The notes: generated by a model not told the origin, from the sequence alone. Numbered from the stretch's first letter, positions 1 through 9,121 are shown. The stretch: 64,000 bases of DNA from Natronosalvus caseinilyticus (GCF_017357105.1 NZ_CP071596.1:744001-808000), one strand, 5' to 3'. Numbers and translations are program-made.

Positions 1-1
1 G

Positions 2-475
2 ACGGTGGTCGGCATCGACATGACCGACGACCAGCTCGAGAACGGTCGGAGATACCGCGACGACGGCGGGTTCGACAACGTCAGCTTCGAAAAGGGGTAC
101 ATCGAGGACCTGCCGTTCGACGACGAGTCGTTCGACGCGGTCATCTCCAATGGCGTGATCAACCTCTCGGCCGAGAAAGATCGCGTCTTCGCAGAGGTGC
201 GTCGCGTCCTCGCTCCGGGCGGCCGACTCGCGCTGTCGGACATCACCAGCGAGGAGCAGATGCCCGACTCCATCAAGACGAACGCGGACCTCTGGGCGGC
301 CTGTATCGGCGGAGCGGTGCAAGTCGACGACTACGCCGACGCCATCGAGACGCCAGGGTTCGACGTGGTCGACCGCCGAGCGAACGATCGGTACGAATTT
401 ACCTCGGATCGAGCACAGAGCGCGTGCCAGACCTACGGGGTCAAGAGTATCTCGCTGGTGGCTCGCAAGCGTTGA
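2..475 (+). CDS. SAM-dependent methyltransferase, ArsM-like (5' truncated by window edge)
   Basis: C-terminal portion of a class I SAM-dependent methyltransferase. The frame stays open to the left edge, so the N-terminus and the glycine-rich SAM motif lie outside. Visible are an acidic SAM-binding region (VVGIDMT), the post-I motif with LPFDDESFDAVISNGV, and RVLAPGGRLALSDI. CIGGA and a later Cys (SACQTYG) match the spacing expected of arsenite methyltransferases, which use cysteines to bind As(III). Methylation of arsenite is therefore the best guess; a generic UbiE/ArsM-family methyltransferase is the alternative. The 14-bp palindrome at 480-493 follows the stop closely. Confidence 0.65.
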   Translation, partial: TVVGIDMTDDQLENGRRYRDDGGFDNVSFEKGYIEDLPFDDESFDAVISNGVINLSAEKDRVFAEVRRVLAPGGRLALSDITSEEQMPDSIKTNADLWAACIGGAVQVDDYADAIETPGFDVVDRRANDRYEFTSDRAQSACQTYGVKSISLVARKR

Positions 476-479
476 ACGG

Positions 480-493
480 GCCCCAATTGGGGC
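480..493. terminator. Perfect GC-rich palindrome just after the ArsM-like stop
   Basis: GCCCCAATTGGGGC is a perfect 14-bp palindrome starting 5 bp after the stop codon. It could be a 3'-end hairpin or a protein site. No T-tract follows, so terminator function is uncertain. Confidence 0.35.
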
Positions 494-678
494 TCGCTCG
501 AGTGGACCACACTCTACTCACGAGCGTCCGGAGCCACCCATGAGCCCCTCGTGAGCCGTTCGGAACCCACTCGAAAACCACTCGAGCAGAGCCGATCGCA
601 CACGTCTGGCGCTCCGACGTTTCCATGGCTGGCGATTCGCCTTTCAGGTTTTTGTGACTGCCCGTCAAACGCGTGACC

Positions 679-1107
679 ATGTGGCGAGCAATCGTCCTCG
701 GGTTCACCGTCGTCGAAATCCTGTTCCCCGACCAGATCATCGCCTGGGGAGAACGAAGAGCGTTCGAGAATCCGAACGACGGCGAGTTGCGCACGTGGAC
801 CATGCCGATGGCTCGCCTCGAGGGCGTGCTGTTCGCGTGGCTCGCCCTCGGCGGGCGTCGTCGGACCCCCACGGTCGCCGGGCTGCTCGCCGTCCTCGGC
901 GTACCAGCCCTCCTGGCCCCGGAGCGATTCGTTCGAACGGCGCTCAAACTCGCCTACCGGAATCCGGACGACCTCGAGTTGAAACCGTGGGTGGTTCCGG
1001 CGACGCGAGCGATCGGTCTCTGCTACGTCGTCCTCGGCACGGTCGCCGGGCGCGTGTCGGCACCCGCCGAGGACTCCCGGTCGAAGTCGAATGCGCGCCC
1101 GGAGTAG
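679..1107 (+). CDS. Small haloarchaeal membrane protein
   Basis: A 142-residue protein with hydrophobic segments near residues 2-20, 50-80 and 115-130, and a hydrophilic Arg/Lys/Asp tail, so probably three short membrane helices. The repeated R(N)P(N/D)D and W motifs (ENPNDGELRTW, RNPDDLELKPW) suggest an internally duplicated two-part architecture. I do not recognise a named family and infer no function. An in-frame GTG lies two codons upstream of the chosen ATG. It stands alone between the methyltransferase and the oppositely oriented rpiA. Confidence 0.7.
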   Translation: MWRAIVLGFTVVEILFPDQIIAWGERRAFENPNDGELRTWTMPMARLEGVLFAWLALGGRRRTPTVAGLLAVLGVPALLAPERFVRTALKLAYRNPDDLELKPWVVPATRAIGLCYVVLGTVAGRVSAPAEDSRSKSNARPE

Positions 1108-1152
1108 CGCCCGGTCTCGTCGACGTACGTGGGACACGATACGCAGAACGGG

Positions 1153-1866
1153 TTAGTACGACCGCACCTCGAGTCCGTCGTCGGTTCCGACGTACGTCGC
1201 GTCGGCGAGATCGACGAACAGGCCGTGTTCGAGGACGCCGGGAATCGACGCGAGGTCGCGGCCGAGGGCGGCCGGGTCGTCGATCGAACCGAACGCGCAG
1301 TCGAGGACGAGGTTCCCGTTGTCGGTGACCACGGGGCCGTCCTTGTGCGTCGCCATGCGGAGGGTCGGTTCACCGCCGAGGTCCGCAACGCGATTCGCGA
1401 CCACGGTGTGTGCCGCGGGGAGCACTTCGACTGGAACCGGTGCCTCGAGTGCGGAGACAAGTTTCGAGGAATCCGCGACGACGACGAACCGGTCGGCCGC
1501 GGCGGCGACGAGTTTTTCGCGGGCATGGGCCGCGCCGCCACCCTTGATCAGTACCCCGTGGGCGGGGGAGTCGGGGTCGTCGACGACCTGGTCCGCTCCG
1601 TCGATGGCCAGGTCGATCCCGTCGACGGCGTCGAGGTCGGTCAGCGGGATTCCGACCTCGAGGGCCAGTTGCCTGGACTGGAAGGAGGTCGCGATTCCCC
1701 GGATCTCGAGGCCGTCTGCGACTGCACGGCCGAGTGCTTCGATGGCGTAGGCGGTCGTGGATCCGGTGCCGAGGCCGACGACCATCCCGTCTTCGATCTC
1801 CTCGGCTGCTCGTTCCCCCGCACGGCGCTTGTGGGCGTCGGCGCCGCCCGACGATTTCGCGCTCAT
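1153..1866 (-). CDS. rpiA: Ribose-5-phosphate isomerase A
   Basis: Interconverts ribose 5-phosphate and ribulose 5-phosphate. In haloarchaea, which lack a full oxidative pentose pathway, it supplies ribose for nucleotides. The 237-residue protein carries [16 protein letters not shown] (phosphate-binding loop near residue 30), AIDGADQV (catalytic Asp region) and [13 protein letters not shown] (Lys and catalytic Glu region), all diagnostic of RpiA. The length is typical. The start is the ATG at 1866 (MSAKSSGG); the open frame continues upstream but is not homologous there. Divergent from the ABC exporter genes, with about 150 bp between. Confidence 0.95.
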   Translation of the reverse strand: MSAKSSGGADAHKRRAGERAAEEIEDGMVVGLGTGSTTAYAIEALGRAVADGLEIRGIATSFQSRQLALEVGIPLTDLDAVDGIDLAIDGADQVVDDPDSPAHGVLIKGGGAAHAREKLVAAAADRFVVVADSSKLVSALEAPVPVEVLPAAHTVVANRVADLGGEPTLRMATHKDGPVVTDNGNLVLDCAFGSIDDPAALGRDLASIPGVLEHGLFVDLADATYVGTDDGLEVRSY

Positions 1867-1931
1867 ACCGTCACGAGCGGGCGGCGGGGGGAAAAGCGTA
1901 GCCCTCGAGGCCGACCCCTGGTCGGCTGAGC

Positions 1932-1993
1932 GAGTTGAGACCAACTCAATCGGGCGATTGTTCGAGCCAACCACACCCGCCAAAGCTTTTGGC
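1932..1993. promoter_or_regulatory. Two inverted repeats in the rpiA/ABC-exporter divergent region
   Basis: GAGTTG-AGAC-CAACTC (1932-1947) and GCCAAA-GCT-TTTGGC (1979-1993) are perfect dyads. The second ends 23 bp before the exporter ATPase ATG, where a leaderless haloarchaeal promoter would sit. Either could be a repressor or activator site. This is inferred from position and symmetry only. Confidence 0.4.
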
Positions 1994-2016
1994 TCGAGCG
2001 GCCCTGTAGAGGGACG

Positions 2017-2934
2017 ATGGGACCGAGCGACGACGCGGTGACGATGACCGACGTACGGAAGACGTACCGCGTCGGCGAGCCGGTACACGCCCTCGACGGC
2101 GTCTCGCTGTCGATCCCGCGCGGATCGTACACGGCCATCATGGGCCCGAGCGGGTCGGGAAAGTCGACGCTGATGAACCTCGTCGGCTGTCTCGACACCC
2201 CGACGTCGGGCACCGTCGCCGTCGACGGGGAGGACATTTCGACGCTCTCGGAACGCGAACGTACCCGCCTGCGAGGAACCAGGGTCGGGTTCGTCTTCCA
2301 GACGTTCAACCTGATGCCGCGACTCGACGCCCTCGAGAACGTGGCCCTCCCTCAACTGTTCCGCGGCGTCGGTCGGACGGAGCGCCACGACCGCGCGCAG
2401 GACCTGCTCGAGCGCGTCGGACTCGGCGACCGACTCGATCACCTCCCGAACGAGTTATCGGGCGGTCAGCGCCAGCGGGTCGCCCTCGCCCGCGCACTGG
2501 TGAACGATCCGGCGATCGTTCTCGCCGACGAGCCCTCCGGCAACCTGGACACCAAAACGGAGGCGGACGTGCTCGACCTCTTCGAGGAGTTCCACGACGC
2601 CGGGACGACGCTCGTCGTCGTCACCCACGAGCGCCACGTCGCCGAACGTGCCGAGCGCATCGTCCACCTTCTGGACGGGAACGTCGAGCGAATCGAACTC
2701 CTGGAAGGTGGGGGTGAGAAGGCGTCCCCCGGTGGCGATTCTCGAGTGGAAACGAAGGGGTCTGGCGAGGGTGGTCGAGACGGAGTCGCGGACGAAGGTC
2801 CTGCTGGCCGACCCTCGAGTGACGGTGTGCTCTCGAGCAAAGATGTGTCCTCCGGCAATAATGATCCCACCGCAAGTAACCAGGGTTCCACCACGAGCGA
2901 TGACGACCCCACCACGAGCGAGGAGAAACGCTGA
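2017..2934 (+). CDS. ABC transporter ATP-binding protein (MacB/LolD family)
   Basis: ATPase subunit of a MacB/LolD-type transporter (lipoprotein, peptide or drug export). Walker [10 protein letters not shown] is at residues 43-51. The Q-loop region [18 protein letters not shown], signature [15 protein letters not shown] and Walker [12 protein letters not shown] are all present, with the SGNLD variant typical of this family. The ATPase domain ends near residue 230; about 75 further residues form a low-complexity Gly/Ser/Asp/Thr tail ([14 protein letters not shown] at the end) that family members do not need. That tail's DNA contains an origin-box-like motif (2739-2761). The ATGA overlap with the downstream permease shows translational coupling. 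Confidence 0.93.
   Translation: MGPSDDAVTMTDVRKTYRVGEPVHALDGVSLSIPRGSYTAIMGPSGSGKSTLMNLVGCLDTPTSGTVAVDGEDISTLSERERTRLRGTRVGFVFQTFNLMPRLDALENVALPQLFRGVGRTERHDRAQDLLERVGLGDRLDHLPNELSGGQRQRVALARALVNDPAIVLADEPSGNLDTKTEADVLDLFEEFHDAGTTLVVVTHERHVAERAERIVHLLDGNVERIELLEGGGEKASPGGDSRVETKGSGEGGRDGVADEGPAGRPSSDGVLSSKDVSSGNNDPTASNQGSTTSDDDPTTSEEKR
2739..2761 (+). repeat. ORB-like motif inside the ABC ATPase tail
   Basis: A 23-bp element with core GTGGAAACGAAGGGGT. It matches the element at 11088-11110 at 22 of 23 positions. It lies in the low-complexity 3' part of the ATPase gene and resembles haloarchaeal origin recognition boxes (G-string-containing). The function here is unknown. Confidence 0.5.
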
Positions 2935-4247
2935 TGAGTCCACTCGAGTCGCTCCGGCTCTCCTGGCGGTCGATTCGCGGTCACCGACTTCGGTCGGCGC
3001 TGACGACGCTCGGAGTGATCATCGGCGTCGCCGCCGTCATCGCCTTCGTCGCCCTCGGTGCGAGCCTACAGGCCGGCATCATCGGCGACATCAGCCCTGA
3101 CGACCAGCGGAACCTCTACGGCTGGGCGGCCGACCCGGACACCGAGGGCGGTCCGCTCGCCGGCGCCCAGTTCGTCTTCAGCCAGGACGACCTCGAGGCC
3201 GTCGAGGAACTCGAGGCCGTCGACGCCGCCTACGGCTACGCGACCATCGACGCCCAGTCGGTGACCCACGAGGGTGAGACCAGGCTACAGAGCAACGGCC
3301 TGATCGCCGCCGGCCCGTCCTACATTCGCGAGTCCTCCCTGCGCGAGGGACGCCAGTTCGAGATGGGCGAACGCGAGGCAGTCATCAATCCCGCCGCGGC
3401 CGAGCAGTTCGAGGAGAACGTCAGCGTCGGCGACGAACTCGAGGTCCGGATCGCTACTGGCGGAACCGAGACGGTCACCGTCGTCGGGATCACCGACACT
3501 TCGGAGGGGCTGAGCCCGTTCGAGGGGTTCGACGCAGCGCCACGGATGTACGTCCCGACGGATCCGTTCTACCTCGAACAGGCGGTCGGTCCGGCGGGTG
3601 GAGGTGGCGATTCGGGTGAGGGGAACGACGATAGCGAATCGGATAACGACGAGACAGGTTCGGAAACCGACGTCCGCTACCTCGCCATCGTCGTCGAGGC
3701 TCCCAGTGCCGACGAGGACGACGTCGACGCCGCTCGAGAGGCCGCCACTGCGTACTTCGAGAGCGAGGAATCCGACGCGAGCGAGTTCCTCGGCGAGGAC
3801 GTCGCCGTCTCGCTCCAGACGAGCACCGAGTTACTCCAGCAACTCGAGGACATCCTCGACATCCTCCAGAGTTTTATCGTCGGCATCGCCGCCATCTCGC
3901 TCGTCGTCGGTTCGATCGGTATCGCGAACATCATGCTCGTGTCGGTCACCGAGCGAACCCGCGAGATCGGAATCATGAAAGCCGTCGGCGCGCAGAACCG
4001 GGACGTTCTCGGACTGTTCCTCACCGAAGCCGTGATCCTCGGCGTCATCGGAGCGGTTCTGGGAACCGTCCTCGGCCTCGTCGTCGCCGCACTCGCAGCC
4101 AGGTACATCGACATTCCGCTGGTGTACCCACTCGAGTACGTCGCTCTCGCGATTGTCGCCGGCATTCTGGTCGGCGTCGTGTCCGGGTTGTATCCGGCGT
4201 GGCGAGCCGCGAGGACGGATCCGATCGACGCGCTTCGATACGAGTGA
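2934..4247 (+). CDS. ABC transporter permease (MacB/FtsX family)
   Basis: Permease partner of the preceding ATPase, start overlapping its stop. The 437-residue protein has TM1 near residues 18-45 ([22 protein letters not shown]), a large extracytoplasmic MacB-type periplasmic-core-like domain (about 50-300), and three C-terminal helices (about 310-425) including [23 protein letters not shown], the conserved FtsX/MacB coupling motif. The extracellular domain contains an acidic Gly/Asp loop (about residues 222-243). This is a type VII ABC mechanotransmission fold; the substrate is not deducible. The shared operon with the ATPase indicates a two-gene exporter. Confidence 0.93.
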   Translation: MSPLESLRLSWRSIRGHRLRSALTTLGVIIGVAAVIAFVALGASLQAGIIGDISPDDQRNLYGWAADPDTEGGPLAGAQFVFSQDDLEAVEELEAVDAAYGYATIDAQSVTHEGETRLQSNGLIAAGPSYIRESSLREGRQFEMGEREAVINPAAAEQFEENVSVGDELEVRIATGGTETVTVVGITDTSEGLSPFEGFDAAPRMYVPTDPFYLEQAVGPAGGGGDSGEGNDDSESDNDETGSETDVRYLAIVVEAPSADEDDVDAAREAATAYFESEESDASEFLGEDVAVSLQTSTELLQQLEDILDILQSFIVGIAAISLVVGSIGIANIMLVSVTERTREIGIMKAVGAQNRDVLGLFLTEAVILGVIGAVLGTVLGLVVAALAARYIDIPLVYPLEYVALAIVAGILVGVVSGLYPAWRAARTDPIDALRYE

Positions 4248-4337
4248 GCGTCGGTCGCGGCCAATCGCGTCGGAACTATCAGTGGTCGCAGCCGTTCGGA
4301 CTGGAACAATCGCCGGTATTGGCCCGGTGGACCGGAA

Positions 4338-4874
4338 CTATCGGCGGTCCCGCTCGTGTCGGCGTTCCGATTCTGGCTCGAGCTCCGTTCCTCGCCGTTC
4401 TGCCTCAAATTCTGCATCGGGTTCTCGACGATCCGGCCCACGAGAGAGGGTGTCCGCGTCGCTCGCCGGCGTGAGCCCGATCGATCGCTGGAGTCGACGC
4501 CGCTCGTCCGGGTATTCGGCAGCGAGCATCGATCCCACGAACCCGCCGACGGCCGCACCGCCAATGGTGTAGAGACAGGTGGCGATGCCGAACGTGAGGA
4601 CGAAGAACAGTACCAGAGCGAATCCCTCAACGGGGAACCCACTAAGGGCGGCACCGAAGCCGAACAGTCCGAGGAACAAGAAGAGCACACCGGCGATCGG
4701 CACGGTCATGATCGCTCCCGCGAGCGCACCCGAAACGGTCCCCCTACGAGCGTCGCGGCCCTCGAGGAAGCCAGACGCTGCACCGCCCAGAACGGTCGAG
4801 AACGGGAGAAACGAGAGAACGACCCCGACGATCGCTCCAATGACCGCGTGAACTGGCGTCGACGAGCGGACCAT
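4338..4874 (-). CDS. DUF5518-like four-helix membrane protein
   Basis: A 178-residue membrane protein. Hydrophobic, Gly/Ala-rich helices span about residues 8-35, 46-72, 80-95 and 100-118, with Gly-zipper-like spacing (GGAASGFLEG, SGALAGAIM, IGGAAVGGFVGSML). A highly charged cytosolic tail of about 55 residues rich in Arg and Glu follows. The layout fits the haloarchaeal DUF5518 family, whose function is unknown. A TATA-like GGTATTTTTCC on the minus strand (about 4899-4909) lies at the distance expected for a leaderless ATG at 4874. Confidence 0.7.
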   Translation of the reverse strand: MVRSSTPVHAVIGAIVGVVLSFLPFSTVLGGAASGFLEGRDARRGTVSGALAGAIMTVPIAGVLFLFLGLFGFGAALSGFPVEGFALVLFFVLTFGIATCLYTIGGAAVGGFVGSMLAAEYPDERRRLQRSIGLTPASDADTLSRGPDRREPDAEFEAERRGTELEPESERRHERDRR

Positions 4875-5059
4875 ACGCCCATGTAGGACGCCGAGGTGGA
4901 AAAATACCGTGCCCCCGAGAGAGGTATCGTAGATCCGACGCCCGTGGCGAGTGTGAGCGTGAAGGTCGATTCTCGAGAGGTGTCAGGAAACGATACGATA
5001 TCAGGGGACCGAGAAGCAACGCAGTCTCGAGCGAAAACCTTTGAACGCGCTGACATCGG

Positions 5060-5067
5060 ACTTAAGC
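5060..5067 (+). promoter_or_regulatory. TATA-like box for the thiamine-type binding protein
   Basis: ACTTAAGC lies about 28 bp upstream of the ATG at 5092, consistent with leaderless initiation. It excludes the in-frame upstream TTG at 5041 as a start. Confidence 0.5.
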
Positions 5068-5091
5068 ACCAGCACGTCGATATCTCGCACG

Positions 5092-6453
5092 ATGGGACTG
5101 GATCGACGGTCGTACCTTCGCGTCGCAACCGGATCCACGACGCTCGCCCTGACGTCGCTCGCGGGCTGTGCCACCCGCGAATCGGAACCAGAGCCACAGG
5201 AGCCAAACGGCGACGACGAACCGGACGAACCTGAGGACGAAGGCGTCCTCCGAGTCGCGACGACGGACGCGTTCGCCCATGGCGAGAATCCCGCCTCAGC
5301 CTGGCTCAAAACCCAGTTCGAGGAGACGTTCGACAACGTCGAAGTCGACTGGGTGATTCCCGAATCCGGCATCGGCCACTACATCGAACGCGAGCAGCGC
5401 GGATTTCTCCCGGACGTCGACGCCTACGTCGGCCTCTCGGCCGCCAACCTCGCGACCGTCGACCGTAATCTCGAGGAGGGCGGCCTGTTTCGCGAACTCA
5501 ACCGGGATCGAATCGAGACGCTCGACGGCGTCGTCGACGAACTCGGCCTCGATGATCCCGCCGGACGAATCGTCCCGGTCAGCACGCAGTACTCCTGTCT
5601 AATGGTCGATGAGACGCGTATCGACCCACCGACCAAACTCGAGGAGCTCGGGGAACCGACCTACGCCGACTCGCTGCTCACCCCGACGCCATCCCGCGGT
5701 CGCGGCAGCGCCTTCCTCGACTGGCTGTTCGAATCCGCCGGTCCCGACGACGCGCTGACCGTCTGGGCCGAACTCGAGGACAACGGACTCGACATCTACG
5801 ACACCTGGGTCGAGACGCTGCTGGCCTACGCCGAGCGCACTCGACCGATGACCGTCGCCTACGCGGCGGATGCGCTCGCGGCGATCGACCGGGCAGTGAC
5901 GTCAGATACCGACGAAACCCGGGGAAGCGAGCGAAACGAAACTGATGGCTCGGACAATGCGACCGATGGAACCGAGGCCGACGGCGACGGTTCCACCGAT
6001 TCGGGGACGGACGACGCCAACGAATCGGGTGCCGACGACGAGTCGGATGCGGACGGCGGCGGTTCCAACGGCGACGACTCGAGCGCAGACGACGACTCGG
6101 ACGACGAATCGGTCGACGTCGGCGGCGATCCCGATCAGTACCAGGTCACGTACCTCGACGAGGAGGCCTACGCCGAACCCCTCCAGATGGCCATCTTCGA
6201 AAACGCGATCAACGTCGACCTGGCCTACACGTTCCTCGAGTTCGCGCTCTCGCCGGAGATTCAGGCCGGACTCGCTCCACGCCTCGGACAGTACCCGGTG
6301 CGACCCATTGCCGAACTCGAGTTCTCCGAGGAGTTCGACGTCTACGCCGACCACGCCGAAGACCCCCCATCCGTCGTGACGTTTTCGTACGAAACCCGGC
6401 GGGACGACCTTCCAGCGTGGCGCGGTGCCTGGGAGGAGGAGTTCGATTACTGA
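5092..6453 (+). CDS. Thiamine-type ABC substrate-binding lipoprotein (ThiB/TbpA-like)
   Basis: Extracellular substrate-binding lipoprotein of 453 residues. The N-terminus has a twin-arginine signal (RRSYLRVATG) and lipobox LAGC. The body reads VLRVATTDAF, VPVSTQYSCLMVDE and the C-terminal FLEFALSPEIQAGLAPRLGQYPVRP, which resembles thiamine/iron ABC binding proteins of the ThiB type. Thiamine is the probable ligand by family resemblance only. Unusually, about 75 residues (roughly 272-346) made almost only of Asp, Ser, Thr, Gly and Glu are inserted within the second lobe. No permease or ATPase gene is adjacent, so the partners must be encoded elsewhere or this acts as an orphan receptor. Confidence 0.82.
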   Translation: MGLDRRSYLRVATGSTTLALTSLAGCATRESEPEPQEPNGDDEPDEPEDEGVLRVATTDAFAHGENPASAWLKTQFEETFDNVEVDWVIPESGIGHYIEREQRGFLPDVDAYVGLSAANLATVDRNLEEGGLFRELNRDRIETLDGVVDELGLDDPAGRIVPVSTQYSCLMVDETRIDPPTKLEELGEPTYADSLLTPTPSRGRGSAFLDWLFESAGPDDALTVWAELEDNGLDIYDTWVETLLAYAERTRPMTVAYAADALAAIDRAVTSDTDETRGSERNETDGSDNATDGTEADGDGSTDSGTDDANESGADDESDADGGGSNGDDSSADDDSDDESVDVGGDPDQYQVTYLDEEAYAEPLQMAIFENAINVDLAYTFLEFALSPEIQAGLAPRLGQYPVRPIAELEFSEEFDVYADHAEDPPSVVTFSYETRRDDLPAWRGAWEEEFDY

Positions 6454-6517
6454 TAACACCCCGCGAGAGCACTGAAGCGGGCGCTACCGAAATTTCCAGT
6501 AGCGAGAAGTTTGAGGG

Positions 6518-6601
6518 GTTTCGACGAGAAGTTGAGGCGTCGCGACGGGAGGTCGGGGCGTCACGGCGGAAAGTCAGAGTCGTCGCGGCGAGAACTCGAG
6601 G
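6518..6601. repeat. Four degenerate 21-bp tandem units
   Basis: Units at 6518-6538, 6539-6559, 6560-6580 and 6581-6601 share the skeleton GTCxCGxCGxxAxGTCxxxG. They sit in the gap between the convergent ThiB-like and helicase genes. A 21-bp period equals seven codons, so this may be a decayed heptad-coding segment or a minisatellite. Confidence 0.5.
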
Positions 6602-6628
6602 ACATCTTGCCGCGAAAATTAGACTACC

Positions 6629-9121
6629 TTACTGGCTCGACTCGAGCCGCTCGCGAAATCGCTCGAGGCCGAACTCGAGCATGTCGGGACTGACCGGCTG
6701 AAACTCGTCGTCGTCCGGAAGGAACTGTCGGACCGAATCCCAGCTGTCGCGAGCGTACCGTTCGTCGAGCAGGACCCGGACGCCGACGTCTTCGGGCGAT
6801 CGGATCACCCGACCGATCGCCTGCCTGGCCTTCCGAACCGCCGGAACCGTCAGCGCGTAGGTGAACCCGTCGCCGAACGCGTCGTCGTAGGCTCGCCGAA
6901 TCGCCTTCGTCCGCGGGCTCGCCGTGTTGACGATCGGAACGCCACAGATGGCTGCCGCCGCCAACCGGTCTCCGCTGTAATCGACGCCCTCCGTCAGGGT
7001 CCCGCGGAGGCTCGTGACGAGTACCTTCCCCCCACCCGCGAAGAACTCGTCTTTCAGCGATTCCGTGGCGTCGTCGCTGCTCGAGGCGTCGAGCAAGACG
7101 GGCTTGTCGACTCCCGAATGTGCCTCGAGGACCGACGCGGCCCACTCGGCCTCGCCGTAGCTCGGCATTCCGACGAGGACGTTCCCCGGAACTCGGGCGA
7201 CCTGCGCCAGCGCGTCCGCGTACGCAGTTCGCGTCGGCGTCTCCTCGCCAGGCGGCCCCCGGTTGTCGTAGGTAAACTTCGGCACCGACACTGCGAAGCT
7301 CTCGCGATTCGCCTCGGGGAAGTGCAAGCCGTACTGCCGTTCGACGACCGGACGCCCCTCCTCACGCGCGAGGTACTCGAGGCCCGTGACCTCCCGGAAG
7401 GCGTCCATCGGCTCGAGGGTCGCGCTCATCAAGATCCCGCCGCCGAACCCCGACAGTCGCGACCCGATGGCGTCGCTGGGAACGCAGCTGTGCAACGCGA
7501 GTCGAGCCGTGTACGCTCGCCGCCAGGAGTCGGCCGGTTCCATCTCGTCCCAGGTTCGCTCGAGTTCGATCTCTCGGAAGTTCGTCGTGTGATCGCGACG
7601 GTACCACTCCCCGAGCAAGCGGCCGACGGCGGGCGACGCCCGAGTCTTCTCCTCGTCCTCGGCCTCGTTGAGAATCCGTTCGACGACCGCGCCGACCGAC
7701 TCGGCTCGCACCCAGATCGCGTCGCTGTACCCCGCCCCGGTCGCCCACTCGGAAATCTCGTCCTCGGCCGGCACCGTCGGATCGCGAAGCGGGATTTCGT
7801 CGTCCTCGAGCGACGTCAGATCGGTCTGCCAGGCCCGATTTGTCCGCTCCAGGTGGGCGCGAACTCGACGGTCGAGTTCCCCGCGGAGGTCCTGGACGAA
7901 CTCGAGGGTACGCTCGAGTTCCTCGATCGAGACGTCGGTGTCGTTCAGTTCGGCGCGAACGAGGTCCGCATCGGCAGTCTTCGAGCCACCCTGGGTCTGG
8001 CGACCCTCCTGGTCGAATCGAACCGGCTGGAGCACCCGCGAGAGTTCCGTTTCGGCGTCGCGAAGCGTGGTATCCGCGACTCTGTCGCTCACTAGATCGC
8101 GAACCCGGGGCTCGAGCATGTGCGCTTCGTCACAGACGACGAACGTCGAGTCGTCGAGCAAGGCGCCGGTGAACGCGGCGGTCGTCGTCGGGTCGAAGGC
8201 GTGGTAGTAGTTGCCGATGACGACTTCCACGTGGCCCAGCACGGCCCCCATCACCGAGTGCGGGCAGGTGCCGTGTCGAACCGACTCAGCGACGAGGTCT
8301 TCGGGCGTGAGCAGTCCGGTTTCGGTCACGTCGAATGGAGCCGCTTCGACTGGATCGGCGTCGCCCCCCTCTTCCGGCAGGTCCTCGAGATACTGGGCGT
8401 AAAACGGACAGTACTCGACCTCGCTTCCCGCGGGGCCGCCAGTGTTGTACTCCGGCATCTCCGGTGGGTACGGCGTCGGTTCGCCGGCCGTCTCGAGATA
8501 GCGTGCGCCGGCGCTGCTGACGGTCGATCCGCCCGTTCCTGCGCCGCCGTTTCCGCCATCGGTACCCCCTTCGGTTCCACTGGAACTGCTGCGCCCGTGC
8601 CGGCTCCCGCGACCGCTATCGGCCAGACCGAGCTGCTGGCTCCGAGCCTGGGCAGCGAGCGCGCCGGCCGTCGTCGAGCCACCCTCGCCGGTAAGGTCGC
8701 GCGTCCGATCGCGGAGGGTTTCGCATCGGTCGTAGACGGTGTCGTCGCTGATTCCGCCTGCATTTTCACGGTTGTACGGGCAGACGTCGGCTTTGCCGAC
8801 GAGCGTGAGTCCCGAAATCGGGTTCCAGTCGGTGGGCAGGTTCTCGTTGATCGTCTCGAGGTCCGTCTCGAACTGGCGCAGTTGCTGTTTGACGCTGGTG
8901 AGGACGAACACCCGTTCGTACTGGCTGTCGGGGTCGCGAACCAGGTCGATGCCCGCCGTGAGTGCGATCATCGTCTTGCCGGTCCCGCAGGCTCCTTCGA
9001 TAACCGTGTACCCGCCCTCGGTAGCGGTTTCGATGGCCGTCTCGATCCCGTCGACTTGCTCGTCGTAGGGTTCGTCGTGGCCGAACACTGGGCGCCAGTC
9101 CGTCATCTCCTCCGTACTCAT
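6629..9121 (-). CDS. ATP-dependent DNA helicase, XPD/Rad3/DinG family
   Basis: Superfamily 2 helicase of 830 residues, probably 5'-3' and Fe-S dependent. Walker A GACGTGKT is at residues 43-50, the DEAH box is in VVCDEAHML, and motif VI is QAIGRVIRSPEDVGVR near the C-terminus. Four cysteines placed as in XPD (VCPYN, DRCE, EYCPFY, GTCPHS) could ligate a 4Fe-4S cluster. Between the second and third lies a Gly/Ser/Thr-rich insert of roughly 85 residues, longer than usual. Probable role in DNA repair or recombination intermediate unwinding. The gene follows hemL on the same strand but has its own TATA box at 9167-9174. Confidence 0.92.
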   Translation of the reverse strand: MSTEEMTDWRPVFGHDEPYDEQVDGIETAIETATEGGYTVIEGACGTGKTMIALTAGIDLVRDPDSQYERVFVLTSVKQQLRQFETDLETINENLPTDWNPISGLTLVGKADVCPYNRENAGGISDDTVYDRCETLRDRTRDLTGEGGSTTAGALAAQARSQQLGLADSGRGSRHGRSSSSGTEGGTDGGNGGAGTGGSTVSSAGARYLETAGEPTPYPPEMPEYNTGGPAGSEVEYCPFYAQYLEDLPEEGGDADPVEAAPFDVTETGLLTPEDLVAESVRHGTCPHSVMGAVLGHVEVVIGNYYHAFDPTTTAAFTGALLDDSTFVVCDEAHMLEPRVRDLVSDRVADTTLRDAETELSRVLQPVRFDQEGRQTQGGSKTADADLVRAELNDTDVSIEELERTLEFVQDLRGELDRRVRAHLERTNRAWQTDLTSLEDDEIPLRDPTVPAEDEISEWATGAGYSDAIWVRAESVGAVVERILNEAEDEEKTRASPAVGRLLGEWYRRDHTTNFREIELERTWDEMEPADSWRRAYTARLALHSCVPSDAIGSRLSGFGGGILMSATLEPMDAFREVTGLEYLAREEGRPVVERQYGLHFPEANRESFAVSVPKFTYDNRGPPGEETPTRTAYADALAQVARVPGNVLVGMPSYGEAEWAASVLEAHSGVDKPVLLDASSSDDATESLKDEFFAGGGKVLVTSLRGTLTEGVDYSGDRLAAAAICGVPIVNTASPRTKAIRRAYDDAFGDGFTYALTVPAVRKARQAIGRVIRSPEDVGVRVLLDERYARDSWDSVRQFLPDDDEFQPVSPDMLEFGLERFRERLESSQ

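Noticed and set aside
1153-2442. 429-codon frame around rpiA
   Set aside because: Only the last 237 codons match RpiA; the upstream part covers the divergent promoter and the antisense of the ABC ATPase gene.
5092-6453. TPP riboswitch upstream of the thiamine-type binding protein
   Set aside because: The TATA box implies a leaderless transcript with no room for an aptamer.
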